From: Niastella populi
GTDB taxonomy: Bacteria > Bacteroidota > Bacteroidia > Chitinophagales > Chitinophagaceae
Assembly (NCBI RefSeq): GCF_002078015.1
Contig: NZ_LWBP01000185.1
Coordinates: 55,932 to 119,931 of the forward strand
Direction: 5' to 3'
DNA: 64,000 nt
A program made the translations under genes and the position numbers. The notes under the pieces are model-generated. The model was not told the DNA's origin. It saw nothing but the letters and a program-made list of their open reading frames with translations, and made no database searches. Of this stretch, positions 9,280 to 17,635 are shown piece by piece (positions within the stretch are counted from its first letter, which is position 1; each line of letters starts with the position of its first letter).

Positions 9280-12200
9280 ATGCCACGCATATTTGCTTTG
9301 CTTACAGGAATTAAAGATTATCATCCCCAATCGGGCGTTTCAGGCCTCAGCGGTTGTGTAAACGACGTGAATAATATGGAAGCCATGCTTGTTAAAAAGT
9401 TCGGCGCCGCCAATGTAGCTGTTAAAAAGTTATTGAACGAACAGGCCACAAGAGAAGCGTTCAGGGACAGTTTTGTGAGTCATCTCATCAATAATCCTGC
9501 AATACAACCCGACGATACCGTATTGTTCTATTACAGCGGACACGGATCTTTTAGTAAATCGAATGCGGCGTTTTCAACCTGGGACAGTGAAGGCCGCGAT
9601 GAAACGCTGGTGTTGTACGATAGCCGTTGCGCCGGCGGGTTCGATCTGGCAGATAAGGAACTGCGGCTGCTGTTGAGCCGTATTCGTGCCACCAGTATCA
9701 TTGTGATCGTCGATGCCTGTCATTCCGGTTCCATTACCCGTAATATAAATGACCTCGATGTAATACTGCTGGGCAAAGCGAAACACGCCCCTGCGCGCAG
9801 TAATGATGCCGGCCGTAACCTCGCTGATTATTTTACCGTCAACAATGAAGGGTACGAACAACTGCTCGATGAGAATAACAAAGCCAGGCTGCCCGAATTG
9901 CGCTGCATAACGCTTTCTGCCTGCGACCGTACCGAAGTGGCGTATGAAAGTAGTTATAGCCCGGAAGGGATGTTCACCAGCATGATGCTGGAAGCTTTGA
10001 ATGCAGGTGTTGTCAATCTCAGTTATTCGCAGCTGTATGAACAGTTATATACGTTGCTGAAGCGCAGGGCGCGGCAGCAAACCCCGCAACTGCAGGTGTC
10101 GGGCAACTTTAATGTGAACACCGTTGTGTTTGAAAATACTGTAGCGGCGGGCAATGGTATTTACCAGGTGGTAAAGGAGAATGGTAAGGTTACCATCAAT
10201 TGCGGTGCGTTGCATGGAATGAAGAACGATCGCCAGTCTGTAAAAAGCATGGCGGTGAGTATTACCGACAAAGATGACCCGGCCGCAGCGCCCCGGCTGG
10301 CAAAGATCACGGCTGTAGGGCTCGATAATGCCGAACTGGAAAATATTACCTTAACGCCCAAAATTTACCAGGGCACGCTGCTGAACCTGCCGCCGGCCGT
10401 ATGTATATATGTAAATGCCGATGCCGCCACGCAACAGGCCTGGCAGCAACTGGCCGAAAAGGAAAAAGAGGAAACGCTTGCCTTTGTTTATTCGAAAGAC
10501 CAGTATCACGATTATGAACTGAAGGTACATGCGAACCGCGTTTCGTTAACGGAACCTGCTACCGGTAAGGTCATTAAACAAACCGACAATGCATCGCCGC
10601 AGGCACTGGTTTATATCCTGGCCTGCTGCAATAAAATAAACGACTGGCATTTGCTGCAGGCATTGCACAATTATGCCATGCCCGAAGATTCGCTGTCGCA
10701 GGTATTCAATACCGAAATGAATATAGAACTGTTCAATAGAGAAAAACAGGAGTGGGAACTGCAAAAGGGAAACGAACTGGTGGTGTACCTCGATGAGCAA
10801 AACAATGATATCCCCATCAATATGCACCTTACCACCGGCCCGGGCACAGGATGGTATTGCGGTGTATATTATTTGAACAGCAGGTTCGGTATAGAAGTGT
10901 GTACCAACCCGGTGAATGAATCGAAGCTTACCAGCAACGAACCGATGAATCCTTTGGAGGGCGCGTCAATAACGATGGATGATGGCGTTGACGAAATGAC
11001 CGATTACCTGAAGCTGGTGATTGGCAGGGAGCCGTTTAAAGATTTTCTGATAAATGAATTTGACGGTTTCGAAAAAAGCAATAACGAATATGGGCTGGGA
11101 AAAAAGAAGTCGTTGCGAAGAGCGGTGAAAATTGATCAGTCGTGGTTCGTAAAAACCATTGCCATCAGGATCGTGCGCCGGTCAGGGGCAATCGATAGCG
11201 ATACCTCGTTCAACCTCGGGAAATTAACGATGCACCAAAACAATGCATTGAACGGCAGGGCCAGTGTGTCGTCCATTACTGCCCATGCCAAAAGCGTACA
11301 CCCGGCTGAGCAGTTACGGCAATTTGTAGCCGAGAACGGATATGAACTGGTAAACCTGGAAACTACGCGGTCGGCGAACGGCGCATCGGTTGTTTGGGTT
11401 GATAAATTACAGGGCGATGTATCAAAGCAGGAACCGTTGATGATCACCTTGGCTGAAATACCGGCCGATGACCAGGGCATAGCGGCCATTACGATGGAAG
11501 ACGGCGTTATACAATTGATCGGTTTTGGCTCGCCCGATAAGGAAGCCGGGAACTATAGTTTTGAAATCCCTGTGCTGCCCGAAGATCAGCAACGAAAAAA
11601 GAACCTGGTGCGCGCCGCCTGGTTCTGTTTTGTAAAAGTGGTACTGAAAAAAGACCTGAGCATGCTGCGCAAAGTGATCTATGAAAATGGCAGGGTAGAT
11701 TACAAAAATATTTCAGGTACTGTCGTTAACCCCGGAATGAAGGTGGCTGTATGCATTCATGGTATTATTGGAAATACAAAAGGCATGGCGGCATCTATGG
11801 AATTCCTGCAGGCGGAAAGGCAATACGACCTCATTCTGGCCTTTGATTACGAAAACCTGAATGCAAAGATCGAAGATATAGCGCTTACATTTAAAACAAT
11901 GCTGGCAAATGCCGGCGTAAGCAGTACCACGCCCGTTGATATCATCAGCCATAGTATGGGCGGTTTAATAAGCCGGTATATGATAGAGCACATAAAAGGC
12001 ACCGAAGGCTGGGTTAACCGGCTGTTTATGTTTGGAACCCCCAATGCAGGTTCGGTACTTGGCTCAATTCCAAAGATCCGCGACTGGACGGTGACCGTAT
12101 TGACGCTGGCCTGCAATTTCGGTGGGGCAGCCCTCGGCGCAGTGGGGCCGGTATTATCGGCCGCCGGTAAAGCGCTGGGCGCTACCAAAGTAGCAACCAA

Positions 12201-12543
12201 CAGCCTGGCCCAGATGGCCATCGATAGCAGTTTCTATGATGAGCTCAACAATAAACCAGATGTAAATACCGTCACCACCAAATATCATATCATTGCCGGT
12301 AATGTGTTGGAATTTAAACCGGCGGAGGATAGCGGCCGGTTTGAAAAGGTAATGGAGAAAATAAAACGGCAGGTAGGGGAGATGCTGTACAGTGCAGATA
12401 CCAAAAATGATATCGCCGTAGGGGTCGACAGCATACTTACGCTGCCGCAGGGCATCAGTGTAACCAAACAAACCTTTCCCGGCCATCATATGAATTATTT
12501 TGACCTGGCGGCGCCAATGAATTATTTCAAAACGCTGGTTTGA
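9280..12543 (+). CDS. Caspase (C14) / lipase-like alpha-beta hydrolase fusion
   Basis: A 1087-residue protein. Residues 1-285 are a caspase-type domain with His88 in YYSGHGS and Cys147 in VDACHSGS, plus the SACD strand typical of this group. The middle (about 290-800) is beta-rich, perhaps partly DUF4384-like, and not clearly assigned. The C-terminal 270 residues form an alpha/beta hydrolase with the oxyanion strand VCIHGI (825-829) and nucleophile Ser892 in SHSMGG, as in triacylglycerol lipases and PGAP1-like enzymes; GHH at 1068-1070 could supply the catalytic His. The ATG at 9280 is chosen; a TTG two codons earlier is also in frame. There is no signal peptide. It could couple proteolysis to membrane-lipid attack, which is inference. 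Confidence 0.9.
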   Translation: MPRIFALLTGIKDYHPQSGVSGLSGCVNDVNNMEAMLVKKFGAANVAVKKLLNEQATREAFRDSFVSHLINNPAIQPDDTVLFYYSGHGSFSKSNAAFSTWDSEGRDETLVLYDSRCAGGFDLADKELRLLLSRIRATSIIVIVDACHSGSITRNINDLDVILLGKAKHAPARSNDAGRNLADYFTVNNEGYEQLLDENNKARLPELRCITLSACDRTEVAYESSYSPEGMFTSMMLEALNAGVVNLSYSQLYEQLYTLLKRRARQQTPQLQVSGNFNVNTVVFENTVAAGNGIYQVVKENGKVTINCGALHGMKNDRQSVKSMAVSITDKDDPAAAPRLAKITAVGLDNAELENITLTPKIYQGTLLNLPPAVCIYVNADAATQQAWQQLAEKEKEETLAFVYSKDQYHDYELKVHANRVSLTEPATGKVIKQTDNASPQALVYILACCNKINDWHLLQALHNYAMPEDSLSQVFNTEMNIELFNREKQEWELQKGNELVVYLDEQNNDIPINMHLTTGPGTGWYCGVYYLNSRFGIEVCTNPVNESKLTSNEPMNPLEGASITMDDGVDEMTDYLKLVIGREPFKDFLINEFDGFEKSNNEYGLGKKKSLRRAVKIDQSWFVKTIAIRIVRRSGAIDSDTSFNLGKLTMHQNNALNGRASVSSITAHAKSVHPAEQLRQFVAENGYELVNLETTRSANGASVVWVDKLQGDVSKQEPLMITLAEIPADDQGIAAITMEDGVIQLIGFGSPDKEAGNYSFEIPVLPEDQQRKKNLVRAAWFCFVKVVLKKDLSMLRKVIYENGRVDYKNISGTVVNPGMKVAVCIHGIIGNTKGMAASMEFLQAERQYDLILAFDYENLNAKIEDIALTFKTMLANAGVSSTTPVDIISHSMGGLISRYMIEHIKGTEGWVNRLFMFGTPNAGSVLGSIPKIRDWTVTVLTLACNFGGAALGAVGPVLSAAGKALGATKVATNSLAQMAIDSSFYDELNNKPDVNTVTTKYHIIAGNVLEFKPAEDSGRFEKVMEKIKRQVGEMLYSADTKNDIAVGVDSILTLPQGISVTKQTFPGHHMNYFDLAAPMNYFKTLV

Positions 12544-12604
12544 GCGGAAGGCAGGCACAATTTTTTCAGCTTTTAGGCGGCAGGCCCTAAGCCTGCATTG
12601 CAGT

Positions 12605-13393
12605 ATGTTCATTCCTGATGTATCGGCGCCATTGTGGTTCATGGTAACATTTATCGTGCTCTTCACCATAATTGTAGGCAGGTACTTCCTGGTATCCGGA
12701 TTGTTTTACCTTATATTTTATATCTGGTTCCCCGCTAAATGGCAGCAAAGAAAGATCAGTAAAAAGGAATATGCGCCGCGGCAGTTAAAAAGGGAAATCT
12801 CATGGAGCATGATCACCGCCCTGATCTTTGCCCTTACCGGAACCCTGATGGTACTGTTATGGCAAAAGGGATATACAAAAATATACACTGATATTCATGA
12901 ATACGGCTGGTGGTGGTTGCCGGTAAGCCTGTTCATTTCGATGCTGCTCGATGAAACTTATTATTACTGGATGCACCGGTTATTGCATAAGCCCGCCTTC
13001 TTTAAATTAATTCACAAGGTGCATCACCAAAGCAATATAACCTCGCCCTGGACGGCGTTCTCGTTCCATCCGCTCGAAGGATGGATACTTTCGATTTCCT
13101 TACCGCTTATTTTAATGGTTGTTCCCATGCACCCGGCGATGATATTATTACAGCTCACCATTATGACATTCAGCAGCGTCGTGAATCATCTTGATATAGA
13201 AATATACCCTGCAAAATTTCACAGGCATTTGCTGGGAAAATGGCTGATCGGCGCTACGCATCATAGCCTGCATCATAAGCAGTTCAAATACAATTTCGGG
13301 TTGTATTTTACTTTCTGGGATAAATGGAAAAATACCGAAAGCCCTTTGCTCGATGAAGCTTTTGAAAACGCTACGGAAACGAAAACCGGTTAA
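12605..13393 (+). CDS. Sterol desaturase / fatty acid hydroxylase family membrane protein
   Basis: A 262-residue integral membrane di-iron protein. It has hydrophobic segments near residues 10-42, 68-90, 105-122 and 158-190. The histidine boxes of the fatty acid hydroxylase superfamily are all present: HRLLH (124-128), HKVHH (137-141) and HHSLHH (219-224). Such enzymes hydroxylate or desaturate lipid chains or sterol-like lipids. It follows the caspase-lipase gene by 61 bases on the same strand and may be co-transcribed, which would put a lipid-modifying enzyme next to a lipase. Its TAA overlaps the stop of the convergent DUF481 gene by a few bases, so there is no room for a terminator between them. 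Confidence 0.88.
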   Translation: MFIPDVSAPLWFMVTFIVLFTIIVGRYFLVSGLFYLIFYIWFPAKWQQRKISKKEYAPRQLKREISWSMITALIFALTGTLMVLLWQKGYTKIYTDIHEYGWWWLPVSLFISMLLDETYYYWMHRLLHKPAFFKLIHKVHHQSNITSPWTAFSFHPLEGWILSISLPLILMVVPMHPAMILLQLTIMTFSSVVNHLDIEIYPAKFHRHLLGKWLIGATHHSLHHKQFKYNFGLYFTFWDKWKNTESPLLDEAFENATETKTG

Positions 13394-14136
13394 AAGAATT
13401 TTTCAAGGCTCAATCCATAGCTCATCAACAGGTTCTCCGTTGAAGTAATATTCTGCCTGTTGTAATTAAACGAAGTGGTGAAATTTAGCCATTTGTACAA
13501 CCTGATAGAGAAATTGGTATTTAATTTCAGAATATAATCCCGGCCATCTGATATCGCGGGCTGGTAAAAGTTGATACCATTGAAACGGAAGATCTCCTTT
13601 ATTACGAACCGGAATTTCAGCCGCAGTGAATTACGCACCGTTTGATAGCTGGTACGCCCGGTGCGGTCGGGGATGCCGAGGTCGGTTGTTTCGAACAGGA
13701 AACCATCGCTTAATTCCAGGTTCGCGCTGGGGCTGTCAACAAATGTAAATCCTACACCAGCGCCTGCCTGAAACCGGTTGTCAACCTTTAGTGAAAAGCT
13801 TTTCTCGTAACCGGCCAGTCCCCAGTAATAAAATTTTTGCACCGCTTTCAATATGTCGAGGTTCAGGGTGGCAAGGAAATCGTCATTCGTTTTTAAGTTA
13901 GGATTGCGGCCAAAAACATGGCTTGCCATACTGTTGATAGAGAATTTCTTTTTATCTACCTGGAACCGCATGGCATTATTCAGAAGGTAGGTTGTGCCGG
14001 TATTGGTACGGTTCAAATTACCGGTTCCTGCAAAATTTATATAGTAATCGACGGAATCGCTAAACTGGGTATAGCCGGTAAGTTGCATTGTGCACAGGCC
14101 TATTGCTATTATACAAATGCGCCTCATTGTCTTCAT
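13390..14136 (-). CDS. DUF481 family outer-membrane beta-barrel protein
   Basis: About 248 residues starting at the ATG at 14136, which gives a signal peptide (MKTMRRICIIAIG...) cut near TGYTQ. An upstream ATG at 14154 adds only six residues. The mature part has the alternating strands of DUF481 barrels and ends in a terminal Phe (LEKFF), the usual signal for the outer-membrane BAM machinery. The YEKSFSL...Y-x-W-G-L pattern fits DUF481. The function of DUF481 proteins is unknown (a small OMP possibly linked to salt stress). It is convergent with the hydroxylase gene, with overlapping stop codons. Confidence 0.78.
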   Translation of the reverse strand: MKTMRRICIIAIGLCTMQLTGYTQFSDSVDYYINFAGTGNLNRTNTGTTYLLNNAMRFQVDKKKFSINSMASHVFGRNPNLKTNDDFLATLNLDILKAVQKFYYWGLAGYEKSFSLKVDNRFQAGAGVGFTFVDSPSANLELSDGFLFETTDLGIPDRTGRTSYQTVRNSLRLKFRFVIKEIFRFNGINFYQPAISDGRDYILKLNTNFSIRLYKWLNFTTSFNYNRQNITSTENLLMSYGLSLEKFF

Positions 14137-14221
14137 GATGGTCAAATATAACATGTTCCTTGTTTTTTATTATCCGGAGCGCGCTGTTTACCAACGCTTT
14201 TCCCCATAACGGGGAACAATT

Positions 14222-15007
14222 ATGCCTGAAATCAGGCAGCAGTTTTGCAAAAAATATGCTATGATGATAGTTAGAGAACAGGATAATAAAGATGCAATAG
14301 CATTTTATCGAACTGCCCTTCAAATGCTGGAAGAATGTGGCGCCCGGTACCTGCTGGGCGGCGCTTTTGCCATTTTTCACCACACGGGTATTTACAGGGA
14401 TACCAAAGATCTCGATGTTTTTTGTCCGGCCAGTGAATACCCGAAGATCCTTAAATTTTTTGCCTCGAAGGGGTATCGTACCGAGCTCACGGATATTCGC
14501 TGGCTGGCAAAGGTATTTCATGGGGATTATTTTCTCGATATCATATTCGATACCGTGAACAACATTTGCCGGGTAGACGAAGAATGGTTTCAGTATGCGC
14601 ACCAGGACGAATTTCTGGGTTTTAAGATCAACATCTTATCGCCCGAAGACCTGGTATGGTGTAAAATTTATGTTCAGAACCGCGAACGGTACGATGGAGC
14701 CGATATTAATCATTTGCTGCTGAAGCAGGGTAAAAGTATAGACTGGAACAGGCTGGCAGCCAAAATGGACCGGCACTGGCATTTGCTGTTAAGCCAGTTG
14801 CTTTCTTTTCAATTCGTTTATCCTTCAGAGTTCCATGACATTATTCCCAAATGGCTTTTTGAAGAGCTGCTAAAAAGGGCAGCAGAACAATATGAACTGC
14901 CCGCCCCGCTCGAAAAAGTATGCCGCGGACCGGTGATCGATCAAACGCAATACGAGATCGATGTAAAAGAGTGGGGGTATAAAACGTACACGCTTAAAAC
15001 AGTTTAA
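14222..15007 (+). CDS. Nucleotidyltransferase-fold protein
   Basis: A 261-residue protein with the signature of the minimal DNA polymerase beta-like nucleotidyltransferase fold: GG at 46-47 (YLLGGAFA) and the metal-binding D-L-D at 63-65 (TKDLDVF), then a third acidic strand near FLDIIFD. Such proteins transfer NMP groups to small molecules, proteins or tRNA; the AbiEii/MenA-type toxins use the same core. The start could also be one of the two ATGs at 14261/14264, which lie closer to the conserved core. The gene ends two bases before the ATG of the metallophosphoesterase, so the two are almost certainly translated from one mRNA. The substrate is unknown. Confidence 0.8.
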   Translation: MPEIRQQFCKKYAMMIVREQDNKDAIAFYRTALQMLEECGARYLLGGAFAIFHHTGIYRDTKDLDVFCPASEYPKILKFFASKGYRTELTDIRWLAKVFHGDYFLDIIFDTVNNICRVDEEWFQYAHQDEFLGFKINILSPEDLVWCKIYVQNRERYDGADINHLLLKQGKSIDWNRLAAKMDRHWHLLLSQLLSFQFVYPSEFHDIIPKWLFEELLKRAAEQYELPAPLEKVCRGPVIDQTQYEIDVKEWGYKTYTLKTV

Positions 15008-15009
15008 TT

Positions 15010-15750
15010 ATGTCCGGTGAAAACAAAAAACGCATCGCCGCTATTGCCGATTTACATATTGGTGAATCGGACAAAGGCAAATGGGTCGATTTTTTTACTG
15101 AAGTTTCTAAAAATGCCGATGTGCTGGCCATCTGTGGCGATCTTACAGATACGGGCGATGAGTCGGAGGCGCATATCCTTGTGGGAGAATTAAAAGCATG
15201 TTCTATACCGGTGGTGGGTGTGTTGGGAAACCATGATCATGAAAAGAGCCGGCATAAGCTGATCAGGCAGATCATGCAGAGCCATCCCAATGTACATATC
15301 CTCGATGGTGAGGCAACGGTGGTGGCCGGCGTAGGCTTTGCGGGCGTAAAAGGATTTGGCGGCGGTTTCGATAATTATATGCTGTCGATGTTTGGCGAAG
15401 GCGCCATGAAGTCGTTTGTGCAGGAGGCTGTTGAAGAAGCTTTACATCTCGATCGTGCACTCGCGCGGCTCGACCAGGAGCATAAGGATATAAAGAAAGT
15501 AGCCCTGCTGCATTATTCACCCATAAAAGAAACCGTGGAGGGCGAACCCGAACAGATCTTTCCATTTTTAGGTTCCTCCCGCCTGGCAGAACCTTTATCA
15601 AGACGTAACGTGGAAGTGGTATTTCACGGGCATGCGCATATCGGCGTGTTGGAAGGAAGCATTGCCGGTAAGGTAAAAGTGTTCAATGTAGCACGTCATG
15701 TACTGCATAAATCGGGTTATGGGAAACCTTATTTTCTGTATGAGATCTGA
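15010..15750 (+). CDS. Metallophosphoesterase
   Basis: A 246-residue calcineurin-like phosphoesterase. All metal ligand motifs are visible: D-x-H (Asp14, His16), GDLTD (43-47), GNHDH (73-77), a later LLHYSP, and FHGHAH in the C-terminal part. There is no signal peptide, so it is cytosolic. It starts two bases after the nucleotidyltransferase stop, which suggests that one enzyme adds and the other removes a phosphate or nucleotide group, a pairing that is inference only. It is convergent with the flavoprotein gene, with a gap of only six bases. Confidence 0.9.
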   Translation: MSGENKKRIAAIADLHIGESDKGKWVDFFTEVSKNADVLAICGDLTDTGDESEAHILVGELKACSIPVVGVLGNHDHEKSRHKLIRQIMQSHPNVHILDGEATVVAGVGFAGVKGFGGGFDNYMLSMFGEGAMKSFVQEAVEEALHLDRALARLDQEHKDIKKVALLHYSPIKETVEGEPEQIFPFLGSSRLAEPLSRRNVEVVFHGHAHIGVLEGSIAGKVKVFNVARHVLHKSGYGKPYFLYEI

Positions 15751-15756
15751 GGACTG

Positions 15757-16665
15757 TTACCTGTAATCTTCCTTACATAACTGGTTATTACAAAAAGCCG
15801 CCGCTTTATGCCCCGTGGCAATGGCTTCTGCTACCAGGTGATAACCCGGGTGCGCCACATCGCCGGCTGCAAATACGCCCTGAACCGATGTTTGCATGGC
15901 GCCATCGGTAAGCACCGACCCGCTTTTACTTATTTCACACCCCAGTTTTACCGCCAGCTCATTGTTGAATTTCACCTGTACCGGCTTGGTATAAACGACC
16001 GGCGCAGCGACCACCTGCCCGTCGGCCAGCAACGCTTCTGTCATTTCTTCACGCCTGGTCAACTTTATCACCGGCGTTTCGATCAACCGCCAGCCTCTTT
16101 GCTGCAGATAAGTTTTCTTCTCTGCATCTTCAACCGTACTGCCGTTTAATAGGAAGGTGAGCTGCGGGTTCCAATGACTAATGGTTATGGCTACATCCCA
16201 CGCAATGGCGCCTTTTACCAGCACAAGCGCAGGCTGGTCCCGTGCTTCCCAACCATGGCAATAGGTGCAATGCAAAACCGTTCTTCCCCACAAAGCGGCA
16301 AGTCCCTCAATGGCAAACAACTTATCTGTAACACCGGTAGCCAGAATGATCTTTCGTACTGTAAGTATTTCATTGCCGGCGGTTAACTGAAAACCTGTTG
16401 CAGCGGCGTTCACTGATGATACCGGCTGTGGCAGGTATCTAACGTTCTCAAACATGTTAAGATGAGCCAGTGCAATGCTGCGCAGTGCATTTGGCGAAGC
16501 GCCATCACCGGTAGAAAAATTATGCAGGCTTTGGGCTGCGCTATTTCGGGGCGTACCGGCATCGAACACGATGGTACGGCGTTTACTTCTGCCAAGTGTA
16601 TGCGCTGCCGCCAGGCCGGCATGACTGCCGCCTATAACAGCCACTTCATAATCAAATGCATTCAT
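15757..16665 (-). CDS. NAD(P)/FAD-dependent oxidoreductase, thioredoxin-reductase-like
   Basis: A 302-residue flavoprotein of the thioredoxin reductase type. It has an N-terminal FAD motif (VIGGSHAGLAAA), the redox-active C-T-Y-C pair at Cys133/Cys136 inside LHCTYCHGWE, and the C-terminal FAD motif VFAAGDV. The second nucleotide site is degraded compared with TrxB: no clear GGGxSA is visible, with KGAIAWDVA in its place. This is typical of the stand-alone group often used for metal or organic disulfide chemistry. The ATG at 16665 begins directly before the FAD motif; the frame is open to 16761, but those residues are not family-like. It is divergent from the small Cys/His protein and the peptide operon and may belong to that system. 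Confidence 0.9.
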   Translation of the reverse strand: MNAFDYEVAVIGGSHAGLAAAHTLGRSKRRTIVFDAGTPRNSAAQSLHNFSTGDGASPNALRSIALAHLNMFENVRYLPQPVSSVNAAATGFQLTAGNEILTVRKIILATGVTDKLFAIEGLAALWGRTVLHCTYCHGWEARDQPALVLVKGAIAWDVAITISHWNPQLTFLLNGSTVEDAEKKTYLQQRGWRLIETPVIKLTRREEMTEALLADGQVVAAPVVYTKPVQVKFNNELAVKLGCEISKSGSVLTDGAMQTSVQGVFAAGDVAHPGYHLVAEAIATGHKAAAFCNNQLCKEDYR

Positions 16666-16715
16666 GTAATCACATTTTTTAAATTGATAAACGGTAAAAT
16701 AAAAATACAACATTG

Positions 16716-16745
16716 TTGCATTTGATATAAATTCCCCTATCTTTG
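16716..16745 (+). promoter_or_regulatory. Candidate promoter for the small Cys/His protein gene
   Basis: A perfect Bacteroidota -7 element, TATCTTTG, lies at 16738-16745, with a TTG at 16716-16718 in the -33 region. A start near 16749 would leave almost no leader before the ATG at 16751, so either the transcript is leaderless or this element serves another start. Confidence 0.4.
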
Positions 16746-16750
16746 TTTTG

Positions 16751-17086
16751 ATGTATCGCATAAGCCTTGCATATACCAGACAACTAATAGCCTTACTGCT
16801 GATTGTGGTAATGACACTGGTGCATGTAGCAAAGGTGGTGCATACACACGCTTCATATAATTCAGATCATTCCTGTAAACAGGAAAACATCCTCACCAAC
16901 GGGGGCGCTGTACATGGTGCCTGTTCTATTTGTGAATTCCAGCTTGCCAAAGACGCTTCTTTCACCGGCGAAGTAATATTGGTGTTGGCGCCTGTTTACA
17001 CAGCGCCTACCTATTGCAGGCTGATCACTGCCATCAATTCCGATCGTTTACGCGTTTCAGACAGCAGAGGCCCGCCGCAGGCTTAA
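16751..17086 (+). CDS. Small exported Cys/His protein
   Basis: A 111-residue protein with one N-terminal hydrophobic segment (residues about 11-27) followed by HVAKVVHTHAS, a CSICEF pair and a C-terminal RGPP tail. Small proteins of this kind, with His/Cys after the membrane segment and a RGPP or RAPP end, are frequently found in front of TonB receptors in Bacteroidota and are suspected to handle metals or haem. That link is from family context, not from this sequence. The ATG at 16751 is used; a TTG at 16748 is also open. About 376 bases separate it from the peptide gene, so it may or may not share a transcript. Confidence 0.65.
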   Translation: MYRISLAYTRQLIALLLIVVMTLVHVAKVVHTHASYNSDHSCKQENILTNGGAVHGACSICEFQLAKDASFTGEVILVLAPVYTAPTYCRLITAINSDRLRVSDSRGPPQA

Positions 17087-17462
17087 TAAGCTGCTCCTTA
17101 CTGTATCATCAGTTACCGGTTACCTGTTACCAGTGGCAGTGACCTCATAACTGCCGGCAGGCCAACTCCGGATTTTCAAATAGTTACCTTCAAATCGTTT
17201 ACGTTAAGCGTGTAGCGTTTTGCGTTAAGCATTCCGCGTTAAGCATTGAGCGTTCTGCTTTCTGCGTTCTGCGTTCTGCTTTCGCGTTAAGCATTATGCA
17301 TTCCGCGTTAAGCATTGAGCGCTCCGCGTTATGCGTTAAGCGTTCAGCGTTTCACATACTGAATTGCCCTGAGGCACGCGGTACCCGTGCGGCCGGGCAT
17401 AGAGGCTCCCGCCGAACACCTCTTTCAAAAAAAGTAGGCATTAACTATTAAATCGCTTGATT
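17087..17462. other. Gene-free leader region with GCGTTAAGC repeats
   Basis: This 376-base region lies before the peptide operon. It holds the degenerate repeat described at 17210-17350 and a short G+C-rich stretch at about 17380-17425. No intact reading frame stands out. The promoter of the peptide operon should be here, but no convincing TAnnTTTG element was located. Confidence 0.5.
17210..17350. repeat. Degenerate direct repeats built on GCGTTAAGC
   Basis: The word GCGTTAAGC occurs five times exactly (17222, 17236, 17284, 17305, 17333) and in variants such as GCGTTCTGC and GCGTTCAGC. A 23-base stretch starting CATTCCGCGTTAAGC is repeated exactly at 17230-17252 and 17299-17321. The unit is irregularly spaced and non-coding. 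It could be a local slippage product or a binding array. Confidence 0.7.
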
Positions 17463-17582
17463 ATGGAAATCATCAACAAGGATGCATTGATCGCATCTCT
17501 CCTGGAAGAAAGAGAAAACGCATGGATCGGTACAACTACCCATTGCTGCGGTGGCGGCCATTGCTGCGTTTCTCCCGATTAA
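17463..17582 (+). CDS. 39-residue Cys-rich precursor-like peptide (HCC-GGG-HCC)
   Basis: A small gene of 39 codons. The N-terminal half is acidic and helical (DALIASLLEERENAW, residues 7-21), like a RiPP leader peptide. The C-terminal half is a compact core, IGTTTHCCGGGHCCVSPD (22-39), with two HCC blocks (His27-Cys28-Cys29 and His33-Cys34-Cys35) around three glycines and three Thr just before. This symmetric His/Cys set is well suited to metal binding or to Cys/Thr modification. The stop is followed by an 11-bp perfect hairpin, then by the GRDP-like and PqqD-like genes. The first gene of an operon, a leader-core split and a following hairpin are all typical of peptide precursors. Whether it is modified, exported or cut is unknown. 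Confidence 0.75.
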   Translation: MEIINKDALIASLLEERENAWIGTTTHCCGGGHCCVSPD

Positions 17583-17593
17583 TTTGTTGCTTG

Positions 17594-17620
17594 AACAGCG
17601 GAGGCTTGTCCTCCGCTGTT
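17594..17620 (+). promoter_or_regulatory. Perfect 11-bp hairpin between the peptide gene and the downstream genes
   Basis: AACAGCGGAGG and CCTCCGCTGTT pair perfectly around a 5-base loop, 11 bases after the peptide stop and 16 before the next ATG. There is no T-run after it, so it is more likely an mRNA-stabilising or partly terminating structure than a full terminator. Such elements let a precursor gene be expressed far above the genes behind it. Confidence 0.75.
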
Positions 17621-17635
17621 ACCTGCTTAAAACCA

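Noticed and set aside
12584..12600. Small hairpin GCAGG/CCTGC between the lipase fusion and hydroxylase genes
   Set aside because: Only five base pairs and no T-run; not enough to argue for termination.
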